A stretch of DNA of 64,000 nt from DASRHK01 sp963776465 (lineage in GTDB: Bacteria > Pseudomonadota > Gammaproteobacteria > Nevskiales > Nevskiaceae). The position numbers and the translations under genes are program-made. Positions 44,792 through 54,013 of this stretch are shown piece after piece. The stretch lies in assembly GCA_963776465.1 (NCBI GenBank), contig CAVZMV010000002.1:2790001-2854000 (forward strand). The letters are read 5' to 3'. Each line of letters starts with the position of its first letter. Position 1 is the stretch's first letter. The notes beneath the pieces are model-generated. The model saw only the letters and a program-made list of their open reading frames with translations. It made no database searches and had not been told where the DNA came from.

Positions 44792-45429
44792 GGCGTGAAC
44801 AGCCAGGGTGCTTCGGTCCTGCGCCTGGCTTCGTAGCGCCGGATCTCGTCCGCGTGCTGCAGCGTCAGACCGATCTCGTCGAGCCCCTGCAGCAGGCAGT
44901 GCTTGCGGAAGCCGTCGATCTGGAATGCGATGCGCTCGCCGGAAGGCGTCAGCACTTGCTGCTGCTCCAGGTCGATCGTCAGGCGATAGCCGGGCGCAGC
45001 CGCGCATTCCTGGAACAGGCGCTCGATCGCCGCGGCGGGCAGGATCACCGGCAGCAACCCGTTCTTGAAGCTGTTGTTGAAGAAGATGTCGGCGTAGCTC
45101 GGCGCAATCACCGCCCGGAACCCGAAGTCGTCGAGCGCCCACACCGCGTGCTCGCGCGAGGAGCCGCACCCGAAGTTCTCGCGGGCCAGGAGGATGCGGG
45201 CGCCCTGGTAGCGCGGCTGGTTCAGCACGAACTCCGGCTGCACGCGTCTGGAGGACACGGGCGTCTCGAGGTCTCCCTTGTCCAGGTAGCGCCAGTCGTC
45301 GAACAGGAAGCGGCCGAAGCCGGTCCGCTCGATGGATTTCAGGTACTGCTTGGGGATGATCGCGTCCGTGTCGACGTTGGGCCGGTCGAGCGGGGCGACG
45401 ATCTCCGTGATCTTCGTGAAGGCTTTCAT
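44788..45429 (-). CDS. leuD: 3-Isopropylmalate dehydratase small subunit
   Basis: Pairs with LeuC to isomerise isopropylmalate. 213 residues: DTDAIIPKQYLKSI, ENFGCGSSREHA (substrate loop) and the C-terminal IDGFRKHCLLQGLDEIGLTL. Begins 4 bases after the leuC stop and overlaps leuB. Confidence 0.96.
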   Translation of the reverse strand: MKAFTKITEIVAPLDRPNVDTDAIIPKQYLKSIERTGFGRFLFDDWRYLDKGDLETPVSSRRVQPEFVLNQPRYQGARILLARENFGCGSSREHAVWALDDFGFRAVIAPSYADIFFNNSFKNGLLPVILPAAAIERLFQECAAAPGYRLTIDLEQQQVLTPSGERIAFQIDGFRKHCLLQGLDEIGLTLQHADEIRRYEARRRTEAPWLFTP

Positions 45430-45433
45430 AGGA

Positions 45434-46839
45434 TCACCAGTGGCGCACGTCGACGAAGCGCCCGGCGATGGCCGCGGCTGCTGCCATCGCCGGACTGACC
45501 AGATGCGTGCGCCCGCCCTGCCCCTGGCGTCCCTCGAAGTTGCGGTTGCTGGTGGATGCGCAGCGCTCCGCGGGCTCGAGCCGATCGGCGTTCATCGCCA
45601 GGCACATCGAGCAGCCCGGCTCGCGCCACTCGAAGCCGGCATCGCGGAACACGCGATCCAGCCCTTCCTGCTCGGCCTGCTGCTTGACCAGGCCCGAGCC
45701 CGGCACGACCAGCGCGAGCTTGATATTGGGCGCGCAGCGACGTCCCTGGATGACTGCCGCGGCTGCGCGCAGATCCTCGATGCGGGAGTTGGTGCAGGAG
45801 CCGATGAAGATCTTGTCGAGCGGGATGTCCACGATCGGCGTATTGGCCTTGAGGCCCATGTAAGTGAGCGCGCGTTCCATCCCGGCGCGGCGCACGGGGT
45901 CGGTTTCCTTCGCCGGATCGGGTACGCGCGCATCCACCGGCACGACCATCTCGGGCGACGTGCCCCACGTGACTTGCGGCTGGATCGCGCCAGCGTCGAG
46001 CACGATCTCGCGGTCGAAGTCTGCGTCCGCATCCGAGTGCAAGTCCTGCCAGGCAGCGATCGCGCGATCCCACACCTGCCCGGGCGGCGCGTAGGGGCGA
46101 CCCTTCACGTATTCGAGCGTGCGTGTCGTCCACGGCGATCAGGCCGGCGCGCGCGCCGGCTTCGATGGCCATGTTGCACACCGTCATGCGCCCTTCCATG
46201 GACAGCGCTGCGGATTGCCTCGCCGCGCGAACTCGATGGCGTGGCCGTTGCCGCCGGCGGTGCCGATGCGGCCGATGATCGCCAGCACGATGTCCTTGGC
46301 GGTGATGCCTGCGCCGAGCTTGCCGTCGACGCTGACCCGCATTGCCTTGGCTTTCTGCAGGACCAGGCACTGCGTCGCCAGCACGTGCTCGACTTCGCTG
46401 GTGCCGATGCCGAACGCCAGCGCGCCGAAGGCGCCGTGCGTGGAGGTATGCGAGTCGCCGCACACCACGGTCATGCCCGGCAGGGTCGCGCCCTGCTCCG
46501 GGCCGATGACGTGGACGATGCCCTGGCGCAGATCGCTCATGCGGAATTCGGTGATGCCGTACTCCGCGCAGTTGGCGTCGAGCGCGTCGACCTGCGCGCG
46601 CGACGATCGGATCGGCGATGCCCTGGCTGCGATCGCGTCGTCGGCACGTTGTGATCGGCGACCGCGAGATTGGCGCCGGCGCTCCAGGGCTTGCGGCCGG
46701 CCAGGCGCAGACCGGCGAACGCCTGCGGGCTGGTCACCTCGTGCACGAGGTGACGGTCGATGTAGATCAGCGCGGTGCCGTCGCCGTTGTCGCGAACGAC
46801 GTGCGCATCCCACAACTTGTCGTAAAGGGTCCGGGCCAT
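45434..46839 (-). pseudogene. leuC: 3-Isopropylmalate dehydratase large subunit, multiply frameshifted as read
   Basis: Aconitase-family subunit with the [4Fe-4S] site of leucine synthesis. The start MARTLYDKLWDAHVV (ATG 46839) and the C-terminus (GSCTNSRIEDL, EPGCSMCLAMN, ASTSNRNFEGRQG) are well conserved, but the frame changes several times between 46118 and 46623. Comparing with E. coli LeuC, single extra bases fit near 46621-46623, 46592-46602, 46221-46229, 46203-46212 and 46118-46124. Removing five leaves 1401 bases, or 466 residues, exactly the E. coli length. Conserved residues elsewhere are unharmed, so dense sequencing or assembly error is the likely cause; a decaying gene is the alternative. 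Confidence 0.92.
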
Positions 46840-46888
46840 CGGGTCCTCGAGTTGGCGCGCATCTTAGGTCCCGCTAGCGCATAACTCC

Positions 46889-46914
46889 AATGAATCGTTC
46901 TCATGGATTCCATT
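46889..46914. promoter_or_regulatory. Candidate LysR operator dyad
   Basis: AATGAATC (46889-46896) and GATTCCATT (46906-46914) form an imperfect inverted repeat with a 9-base spacer in the leuC/LysR divergent gap. It overlaps the candidate -35 of the LysR gene, as expected for autoregulation and control of leuC. Confidence 0.4.
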
Positions 46915-46926
46915 CCCGATTAGAAT
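46898..46926 (+). promoter_or_regulatory. Candidate promoter of the LysR gene
   Basis: TTCTCA (46898-46903) and TAGAAT (46921-46926) are 17 bases apart. Only six bases separate the -10 from the ATG at 46933, so the mRNA could be leaderless; no ribosome site is visible. Confidence 0.35.
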
Positions 46927-46932
46927 GCTGGC

Positions 46933-47793
46933 ATGGATACGCAGGCGCTGGCGGCGTTCGTCGAGGTTGCGGAGTCGGGCTCGTTCTCCCGGGCCGGCGA
47001 GATGCTGCACCTGTCGCAGCCGGCGGTCAGCAAGCGCATCGCCGCGCTCGAGGGACAGCTGCGGTCGGCGCTGTTCGACCGCGTCGGCCGCAAGATCGGG
47101 CTGACGGACGCCGGACGCGCGTTGCTGCCTTACGCCAGGCGCGTCCTGCAGGACATCGAGGACGGGCGCCGGGCGCTGTCGCACCTGTCCAGCAACGTCG
47201 GCGGCCGCCTGTCGATCGGCACCAGCCATCACATCGGGCTGCACCGCCTGCCGCCCGTGCTGCGCGCCTTCACCCAGAAATTCCCCGAGGTGGACCTCGA
47301 CCTGCACTTCATGGACTCGGAGGTGGCCTGCCAGCAGGTCCTGGCCGGCAAGCTCGAGCTGGGCATCGTCACCCTGCCCGGACAGCCGCTGGCGCAGCTG
47401 CAGGTCCGCAAGGTCTGGGCCGATCCGCTGGCCGTGGTCGTCGCGCCGTCGCATCCACTCGGCAAGCGGCGGAGGGTCACCCTGAAGCAGCTCGCGGCCT
47501 ACCCCGCGGTTCTGCCCGACGAGGCCACGTACACCCATCGCATCGTGCGCGACGCGCTGCACCGGCTCGGCGTCGCGCCCCGCATCCGGCTGGCGACGAA
47601 CTACCTGGAGACACTGAAGATGCTGACCGGCATCGGATTAGGCTGGAGCGTGCTGCCCCGCTCCATGCTGGACCGGACGCTGCACGCCGTGTCGATCCCC
47701 GAGCTCAAGCTCGCGCGCGAGCTGGGCGCCGTCTGGCACGAGCGCCGGACGCTCTCGGCAGCGGCGCGCGCGTTGCTCGGCGTGCTGCCCTGA
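46933..47793 (+). CDS. LysR-family transcriptional regulator
   Basis: 286 residues. N-terminal winged helix-turn-helix (about 1-60: SFSRAGEMLHLSQPAVSKRIAALEG is the recognition region), then a substrate-binding domain of two lobes (LSIGTSHHIGLHRL to the end). It is divergent from leuC by 93 bases, so control of leuCDB-asd is likely; the effector may be an isopropylmalate-type compound, as for LeuR-type regulators, but this is inference. The -10 box lies right at the start codon. Confidence 0.93.
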   Translation: MDTQALAAFVEVAESGSFSRAGEMLHLSQPAVSKRIAALEGQLRSALFDRVGRKIGLTDAGRALLPYARRVLQDIEDGRRALSHLSSNVGGRLSIGTSHHIGLHRLPPVLRAFTQKFPEVDLDLHFMDSEVACQQVLAGKLELGIVTLPGQPLAQLQVRKVWADPLAVVVAPSHPLGKRRRVTLKQLAAYPAVLPDEATYTHRIVRDALHRLGVAPRIRLATNYLETLKMLTGIGLGWSVLPRSMLDRTLHAVSIPELKLARELGAVWHERRTLSAAARALLGVLP

Positions 47794-47945
47794 GAAGCGC
47801 CAGCGCGGATATTCAATACTCAGCGCGCAAGTTAGTAGGAAAGAACCATTGCCCGCCGCTGCCGCCGGCGGAAGATGACTGCACGGCGATGTGCGGACAA
47901 GGGCGGATGCGCGGCAATGGGCGGGATCGACGACGGCGGGGACTC

Positions 47946-48587
47946 GTGAACGTCCTGCGCCGATGGCTTTGCGGACTGTTCCTGACTTCGTGGTCCCTTC
48001 ATGGCCACGCTGCGGCCGAGCCCGCGAAGAAGCCCTCACGCGGCCGGCATCCTTCCTCGCACATCGCCGACTGGGAGTTCTCCGGCAAGGACCGCACGCC
48101 GCTGCGCGTCAGCCTGCTCGACAACCCGGTGCCGGCCTCGCGCCATCACCTCGCTGCGCGACCATGGCCCTGGCTGGAGGAGGCCACGCTGATCTCGGCG
48201 CGCTTCAACATGGACGCGGCCAGCCTGATCTCCGGCATCGACGTCGACCTGAATCTGGCCGGCTTCGCGAGCCTGCACCTGATGCTCAACGCGCAGGAGG
48301 CGGTGACGGAATCCGGACGCCGCTGGGCCGTCACCACCGACAAGAGTCTGCTGCACCGTCCTAGCAAGTCCTGCTCGCTGACGGCGGCGCTCGACTTCGT
48401 GCAGATGGCGCCTTACGGGGAGCATCGGCTGGTGTTCATCCCGCAGCTGCATTTCGCGCTCGACACCATGCTGGGCGCCCCTCGCACCATGTCGGCCTCG
48501 CTGCGCTACAACTACTGGAGCGGCTCGCAGGACAAGGGCGCCGTCGGCGGCCAGGTGCCGCAGCTCTTGGTGAACTGGTCGTTCTGA
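47946..48587 (+). CDS. Secreted protein of unknown function, possible outer-membrane end
   Basis: 213 residues from GTG 47946, giving an uninterrupted signal peptide (VNVLRRWLCGLFLTSWSLHGHAAA). An ATG at 47907 would add an Arg-rich extension. The mature part has strand-like alternation (SGIDVDLNLAGFASLHLMLN, HRLVFIPQLHFALDTM, MSASLRYNYWSG) and ends in NWSF, a terminal Phe typical of outer-membrane proteins recognised by BAM. Two cysteine-containing segments are present (CGLF in the signal, SKSCSL). No family recognised. It follows the LysR gene by 152 bases. Confidence 0.7.
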   Translation: MNVLRRWLCGLFLTSWSLHGHAAAEPAKKPSRGRHPSSHIADWEFSGKDRTPLRVSLLDNPVPASRHHLAARPWPWLEEATLISARFNMDAASLISGIDVDLNLAGFASLHLMLNAQEAVTESGRRWAVTTDKSLLHRPSKSCSLTAALDFVQMAPYGEHRLVFIPQLHFALDTMLGAPRTMSASLRYNYWSGSQDKGAVGGQVPQLLVNWSF

Positions 48588-48662
48588 CGCAGCCGTCGCG
48601 CGGCTGATTACGTGTAAGGTAATTGTTCACTCGACGTCGTCCGCCGATGATTGGCGCGAGCC

Positions 48663-49517
48663 ATGAGCGAACAGAGCGTCCAGTTCACCTGCGCCGACGG
48701 TTTCCCGCTGCGGGGAACGCTGCACTCCAGCGGTAGCGCCGCCGATCGCGCCGTCGTCATCGGCGCAGCGCTCGGCGTGCCCCGCAAGTTCTACCGCGCC
48801 TTCGCAGGCTATCTGGCCAGCCGCGGCTGCAACGTCCTCACGTTCGACTATCGCGGCATCGGCGCCTCGCGCGACGGTCCCGTGCCGGGCTCGAAGATGC
48901 GCATGGAGGATTGGGGCCGTCTCGATCTCGATGCGGCGATCCGTTGGTCGGCCCGCGAGCTGAAGCCCTCGAGGACGTTCCTGATCGGTCACAGCGCCGG
49001 CGGCCAGCTTGCCGGCCTCGCTTCAGCCAGCGCGCAGCTCAGCGGGATGATTCTCACGGCAGTATCCAGCGCGTACTGGGGACACTGGCACGGCCGCGCA
49101 AGGCTCGGAATGATCGCCCTCATGTACGGCATCGTCCCGGCGCTCAGCGCCGGCAGGCAGTTCTACCCGCAGATGCGCGGTGGCTTGTCATCCATCCCGG
49201 TGCCCGCGGGCGTCACCTCGCAATGGGCCCGCTGGGCGCGCAGTCCTGGGTATCTCTTCGATCCCAGGCACGGCATCGATCTCTCCGGCTATGCGCGGCT
49301 CACCATCCCGGTCCTGGCGTACCAGTTCGACGACGACAGCTACGCACCGCAGTCCGCGCACGAGGCGATTCTCGCCGCCTACCCGCATGCTGCGATCCGC
49401 AAACGTCCGGTGCGCGCGGCCGACCATGGCGGCAAGGTCGGCCACTTCGGTTATTTCCGCGATCAGCATCGCGACACGCTTTGGCGGGAAACCGCCGACT
49501 GGCTTTCTCAAACGTGA
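48663..49517 (+). CDS. Alpha/beta hydrolase (YheT/serine-type)
   Basis: 284 residues. Serine nucleophile in the elbow GHSAGGQ, with TFDYRGIGASRDG before it and a late DHGGKVGHFGYF segment holding the histidine. ATG 48663 is preferred to TTG 48651. Similar to predicted serine esterases or thioesterases; substrate unknown. A second, Asp-nucleophile hydrolase follows 7 bases later. Confidence 0.88.
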   Translation: MSEQSVQFTCADGFPLRGTLHSSGSAADRAVVIGAALGVPRKFYRAFAGYLASRGCNVLTFDYRGIGASRDGPVPGSKMRMEDWGRLDLDAAIRWSARELKPSRTFLIGHSAGGQLAGLASASAQLSGMILTAVSSAYWGHWHGRARLGMIALMYGIVPALSAGRQFYPQMRGGLSSIPVPAGVTSQWARWARSPGYLFDPRHGIDLSGYARLTIPVLAYQFDDDSYAPQSAHEAILAAYPHAAIRKRPVRAADHGGKVGHFGYFRDQHRDTLWRETADWLSQT

Positions 49518-49524
49518 GGTCCCG

Positions 49525-50391
49525 ATGCCTGAAACGCAGACGCAGCTGTACTTGAGCGCGCCGGTCGAGCGGGTCGACGTCCCCGGCGCGCGGATCGCGT
49601 ATCGCAGGTTCGGCAGCGGGCCGGCGCTGCTGCTGGTGCACGGTTTCCCGATGTCGGGGTTCACCTGGCGCAAGGTCCTGCCGGAGCTGTCGCGACGATT
49701 CACCTGTTACGTTCCTGACCTGCCGGGGATGGGCGACACGGAGTGGACCGACGAGGTGGACTTCAGCTTCCGCGGCCAGGCCGGGACGCTCAAGGCCTTC
49801 GCCGATGGCGTGGGCCTCACGAGCTACGCGGTGATGGCGCAGGACACCGGCGGCACGTTCGCGCGCCTGCTGGCGCTTGCGGATCCGCGCGTGACCAGGC
49901 TCGTGATCCTCAACACCGAGGTCCCCAATCATCGCCCACCGTGGATCCCTCTTTATCAGCACCTGCTGGCGCTGCCCGGCTCCTTGGCGAGCTTCAATCT
50001 GCTGATGCGCTCGAAGCTGTTCCTGCGATCGTCGATGGGCTTCGGCGGCTGCTTCTGCGTTCTGTCCCTGATCGACGGTGACTTCCACGCGCAAGTCGTC
50101 GCACCGCTGCTGACCTCATCGCGGCGGCTCCAGGGCATGGGGCGCTATCTGCGCGGGCTCAAGGACTGGCGCCCGATGGACGCGCTGGCGCAGGATCACG
50201 CGCGCATCGGCGCGCCGGTGCTCCTGATCTGGGGCGCGGACGACACCACGTTCCCCGTCCAGCACGCCCGCACCATGGTCGAGCAGTTCGCCAACGCCCA
50301 GCTCACCGAGATCCCTGGCGCGAAGCTGATGGTGCACGAGGAGAAGCCGGACGACGTCGCGCGAGCGACGCTTCGATTCCTCGCCGCTTAG
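49525..50391 (+). CDS. Alpha/beta hydrolase, haloalkane dehalogenase/epoxide hydrolase-like
   Basis: 288 residues with the oxyanion HGFPMSGFTWRKV, then the nucleophile elbow AQDTGG, an aspartate as in haloalkane dehalogenases and epoxide hydrolases; the acid is in GADDTTFP and the histidine in MVHEEKPDDV. The Trp that normally follows the nucleophile in dehalogenases is Thr here, so halide binding is doubtful. It has an N-terminal extension MPETQTQLYLSAPVERVDV. Overlaps the convergent MipA gene by 4 bases. Confidence 0.88.
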   Translation: MPETQTQLYLSAPVERVDVPGARIAYRRFGSGPALLLVHGFPMSGFTWRKVLPELSRRFTCYVPDLPGMGDTEWTDEVDFSFRGQAGTLKAFADGVGLTSYAVMAQDTGGTFARLLALADPRVTRLVILNTEVPNHRPPWIPLYQHLLALPGSLASFNLLMRSKLFLRSSMGFGGCFCVLSLIDGDFHAQVVAPLLTSSRRLQGMGRYLRGLKDWRPMDALAQDHARIGAPVLLIWGADDTTFPVQHARTMVEQFANAQLTEIPGAKLMVHEEKPDDVARATLRFLAA

Positions 50392-51227
50392 GGACTCACC
50401 TCTTCCTCGCCGACGCGCTCGTCGCTGGACCACAGGCGATAGGTGAAGAAGACGCCCGCGACCAGGGCGTGGCGCGTCTCCACCAGCGGGCTGTCGCGGA
50501 ATACCGCGCCGTCGAGCCAGTCGAGCGTCACGCCGGCGCCGGCGCGCCAGCGACCGCGGCCGGTCGACAGGAATCCGCCCGCGCGCGCGCCGCTGTATCC
50601 GGGGCGCGCGTGGTACTCGGGACGCTCTGCCGTCACGTACTGCGGATCGACCCCGTAGAAATAGTTGTGATAGTCGTGCTCCGCCCATAGCGCGCCGGCG
50701 CCCAACGACCACGACAGCTTCCAGTCGTCGATGCTGGTGCTGCGGTCGAACTGCAGGTGCGGATACGCCAGGAACCCCACGCGGCGCGAGCGCTTGACGT
50801 TGAAGCCTGCGACGGCGCGCACCGGCACACGGAGCCGCGCGTGCCATTGCCCCGGCGTGTCCGGCGTGAACCAGTAGTCGAACGACGGCCCGACCTCGAA
50901 GGTCGGCAGCAGCCGCGGCATGCCCTCGCGCGGAGTGTCGTCGGTGTTGCCGCTGTTGGGCAGCGACGCTGCGACCGACAGGTCGATCTTGAAGTGCGGC
51001 CGCTCGAGCAGCTCGGCCTTCACGCCTTCGCGCGTGATCCGGAACTTGTCGCCGCGATAGACGAAGTACGGCAGCGGCAGCGGCGTGACGTTGTAGTGCC
51101 GCGAGCCGCGATAGTCCGGATGCGTGACACCGGAGACGCTCATGCCCACTTCCCAGAGTGGCAGGCGATCGTCGGCGTGCGCCGGGGCGGCGAGCGCCAG
51201 GAGGGACAGCAGCCATGCGTGCTTCAT
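50388..51227 (-). CDS. MipA/OmpV-family outer-membrane protein
   Basis: 279 residues, signal peptide 1-18 (ending AHA), then a 12-strand-type barrel with the MipA/OmpV start (LWEVGMSVSGVTHPDYRGSRHY). MipA scaffolds murein enzymes in E. coli; OmpV-type proteins are adhesins or porins. Its ATG overlaps the MFS stop (ATGA), which is unusual for an outer-membrane protein and suggests co-expression with the transporter. The C-terminus EEEVSP is charged rather than Phe. Confidence 0.9.
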   Translation of the reverse strand: MKHAWLLSLLALAAPAHADDRLPLWEVGMSVSGVTHPDYRGSRHYNVTPLPLPYFVYRGDKFRITREGVKAELLERPHFKIDLSVAASLPNSGNTDDTPREGMPRLLPTFEVGPSFDYWFTPDTPGQWHARLRVPVRAVAGFNVKRSRRVGFLAYPHLQFDRSTSIDDWKLSWSLGAGALWAEHDYHNYFYGVDPQYVTAERPEYHARPGYSGARAGGFLSTGRGRWRAGAGVTLDWLDGAVFRDSPLVETRHALVAGVFFTYRLWSSDERVGEEEVSP

Positions 51228-52444
51228 CGGGCCTCGGTTTCCACGGGTGACAGGTGCATCGGGATTGTCGCCTGAACCGGACGCAGGCCGTGCCAGGCGA
51301 TGACCCAGGCTACCGCGGCTGCGACGCTGCCGCCGATCCAGATCCAGTCGACCGGCACGCGATCCCACAGCAAGCCCGCCAGCCAGCCGCCGAGAGCGCC
51401 GCCGATGCCGTAGCTCACGCCGACGTACAAGGCCTGGCCGCGACCCTGCAGCGCCGGCGGGAACAGCTGCTGCACGAGGTTCACCGCCGCCAGGTGATAC
51501 ACGCCGAAGCTGAGCGCGTGGATCAGCTGCACTGCTGCCAGCGCCGACGGGTGATCGACCGCGGCGATCTGCATCACCCAGCGCAGCGCCGTCGCGGCGA
51601 GCGACCAGAGGAACAGGCGCCGCAGTGACAGCTGCGGCAGCACGCGTGAGATGAACCAGAACATCGCCACTTCGGCGGTGACGCCCAGCGCCCACAGCAG
51701 GCCGATGGCGCCCTTGCGATAGCCGTGATCCTCCAGGTAGATGCTGAAGAAGCCGTAGTACGGGCCGTAGCTGACCTGCGCCAGCAGGCACGCCACCAGC
51801 AGCGCGATCACCTCGCGACGCCGCAACGTTGCGAGCAAGCCGCCGTCGCCGACCAGATGCCGGGGTCCGCCGATCGGCTCAGGCACGCGTTGCGCGATCA
51901 GCAGCGCAACCACGAACATCGCGGCGATCCACGCGGGCAACGTCAGGATTCCCAGCCGCTCGAGAACGGGGCCCAGGCCCAGCACGACGACGACGAAGCC
52001 GACCGACCCCCACAGCCGCAGCCGCGCGTAGCGATGCTCGGCGATGCCCAGGTGCGAGAACGTCACCACCTCGAACTGCGCCATCGTGCCGTTCACGAGC
52101 ACGCCATAAGCGATCATGCAGCCGGCGATCCAGGTAAATCCGCCGGGCATCGCCAGCAAGCCATAGCAAAGCGTGGCGCCCGCAAGCGTCATGCGGATGA
52201 CTTGCATGCGCCGGCCGGTGCGATCCGCCACCGAGCCCCACAGATACGGCGCGAAGATGCGAGTGACGGCCATCAGGCCGAGGACGGCGCCGATCTGCGC
52301 GGCGTCGAGCCCGCGCGCCTGCAGATACAGGCCGAGGTATGGGATCAGCGCGCCGATGGCGGCGAAATACCAGAAATAGAAACCCGCCAGGCGCTTGGCG
52401 GGAACGGCGCTGGTCACGGCGGGGTCTGCGGGACTTGCGATCAA
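51224..52444 (-). CDS. MFS transporter, HcaT/LacY-like
   Basis: 406 residues with 12 membrane segments of the MFS_1-like (HcaT) group: YFAAIGALIPYLGLYLQARG, then the RTGRRMQVIRM loop. A TTG at 52444 overlaps the upstream stop (TTGA); a GTG at 52417 is the alternative. Substrate unknown; HcaT moves phenylpropionate. Follows the GT-C gene and precedes the MipA gene, each by coupled overlaps. Confidence 0.9.
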   Translation of the reverse strand: MIASPADPAVTSAVPAKRLAGFYFWYFAAIGALIPYLGLYLQARGLDAAQIGAVLGLMAVTRIFAPYLWGSVADRTGRRMQVIRMTLAGATLCYGLLAMPGGFTWIAGCMIAYGVLVNGTMAQFEVVTFSHLGIAEHRYARLRLWGSVGFVVVVLGLGPVLERLGILTLPAWIAAMFVVALLIAQRVPEPIGGPRHLVGDGGLLATLRRREVIALLVACLLAQVSYGPYYGFFSIYLEDHGYRKGAIGLLWALGVTAEVAMFWFISRVLPQLSLRRLFLWSLAATALRWVMQIAAVDHPSALAAVQLIHALSFGVYHLAAVNLVQQLFPPALQGRGQALYVGVSYGIGGALGGWLAGLLWDRVPVDWIWIGGSVAAAVAWVIAWHGLRPVQATIPMHLSPVETEAR

Positions 52445-54013
52445 CGTTCGGGCGCGGATTCTACCGTGAGACAAAGCGTGCGGTCGGTGCGTGGCAGCGG
52501 CTCGCATCGGAAGCCCGCGCTCTGCGGCTCGCGGCGGAAGCGATGCCAGCTGGGATCGGCGTCGAGCACCGGATCGTTCGCCATCTGCGGCGAGACGATC
52601 ACCACGGTGATGTCGTTGTCGCGCAGGAACCGGTCGAAGGGCGGCGCGAGATCGCGCGGGCCCAGCCGTCGCGCGGGCGTGCGCAGATAGGGCTGATAGA
52701 TCCCGGCATCGTCGAACAGTCGCAGTGGCCGCGACGCACCCAGCGCGCGCAGCGCAACCACGGTCTCCTCCTGCGGACGCGGTAACCCAGCGCGCAGATC
52801 GACATAGCGCGGCAGCATTGCGGACACACCTGCGATCCCGACGAGCACCAATGCCGCAAGCACGGAGCGCTGCGCGGTGTCGCCAGCCCGCGGCGCAACG
52901 GACAGGAGCACAGCAGACAAGAGCAGCGGCAGGTAATGCGCGCGCGGATAGATCACGGCGCACGACACCAGGACCAGCAGCGAGCAGGCGACGAGCACCA
53001 CGCTCGTCGGCGTGATCGCCCACGCGGGTCGCGGCCCGCGCCGCACGGCAAGCGCTCCGATCAGCGTGATTGCGAGCGGCGCCAGCGCCAGCTGCCGCGA
53101 CGCATCGATCATGAGGTCAGGCGGCCGCAACGCCGCGCCGAGGGACTGCGTGAGCAGGCGGCAGAGGTTTGTGAAGACGTGGTGCAGGAACGCCAGCGGC
53201 TCGTGGCGCAGGAAATCGACGGCGCTCGCCGGCAGCGCGTAATAGCGCCGGATCACATCCTCGTAATGGATCCAGTTGGCGAACGGCAGCTGATGCCATT
53301 CGAGGATGTTCCCTGCCAGATGCTGCTGGAACGCCGCGCCGCTGCGCCCGCCGCCGAACGGCAGCCCGAACATCAGGCTCAGCGCGATAGCGGGCGCCAT
53401 CGCGGCTGCGAGCCAGCGGGCGGCGAGAGCCTTGCCCTGCACGCCCGACAATTGCCAGGCGCCGACGCCCGTGACGCCGAGCGCCGCCACTGCGAACTCG
53501 GGGCGCACGAAGGCCGCCAGCCATAGTACCGACGCGGCAATCCACCACGCCATCGCCGGCGAGCGGAAGCATCGCGCAACGATCAGCGCACCCAGGACGA
53601 TGCACGCAGCGAAGTTGCCGACGCGCAGCGTCTCGAGGTTCGCCGTGGAGCTCAGCCATGCGAGTGCGGATGCGAGTGCCCACCAGGGAGTCACCCGCAA
53701 CGACAGGCAAGCCAGGTACCACAGCACCGGCAGCGCGAACGCCAGCAGATACGCATTCAGGTGATACGCAACGAGCGTGTCGCCGCTGATGTGGAACAGC
53801 ACGCGATACCAGAGGCAGTACCGGCGGCGCCCACTGCGCGTTGAGATCGGACAGCTTGTGCGCGTGCACGCCCGCCGACAGGTACTGGCTCTCGTCGAAG
53901 AAGTCCAGGTCCTGCGCGCCGGCGAAGCTGGCGAAGTCGCCGAGCTGGAGCCGCGCGCCGATCAGCAGAAGGGCGAATCCGAGGGCGCTCAGCCACAAGC
54001 GCCGCCGCGCCAT
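52441..54013 (-). CDS. GT-C type polytopic glycosyltransferase-like protein, frameshifted as read
   Basis: N-terminal anchor MARRRLWLSALGFALLLIG, then DFFDESQYLSAG, a DE motif in the first periplasmic loop as in ArnT/PMT-family GT-C enzymes that use lipid-linked sugars. After LSDLNAQWAPP the frame shifts: one extra base in + strand GTACCGGC near 53821 breaks it; removing it restores WAPPYCLWYRVLFHISGDTLV and 523 residues with about 11 membrane segments. Substrate unknown. Starts by a one-base overlap with aroC (TGATG) and overlaps the MFS gene. No polysaccharide genes are nearby. Confidence 0.78.

Noticed and set aside
46118..46839. Several separate small genes in place of leuC
   Set aside because: All fragments align in order to one LeuC protein.
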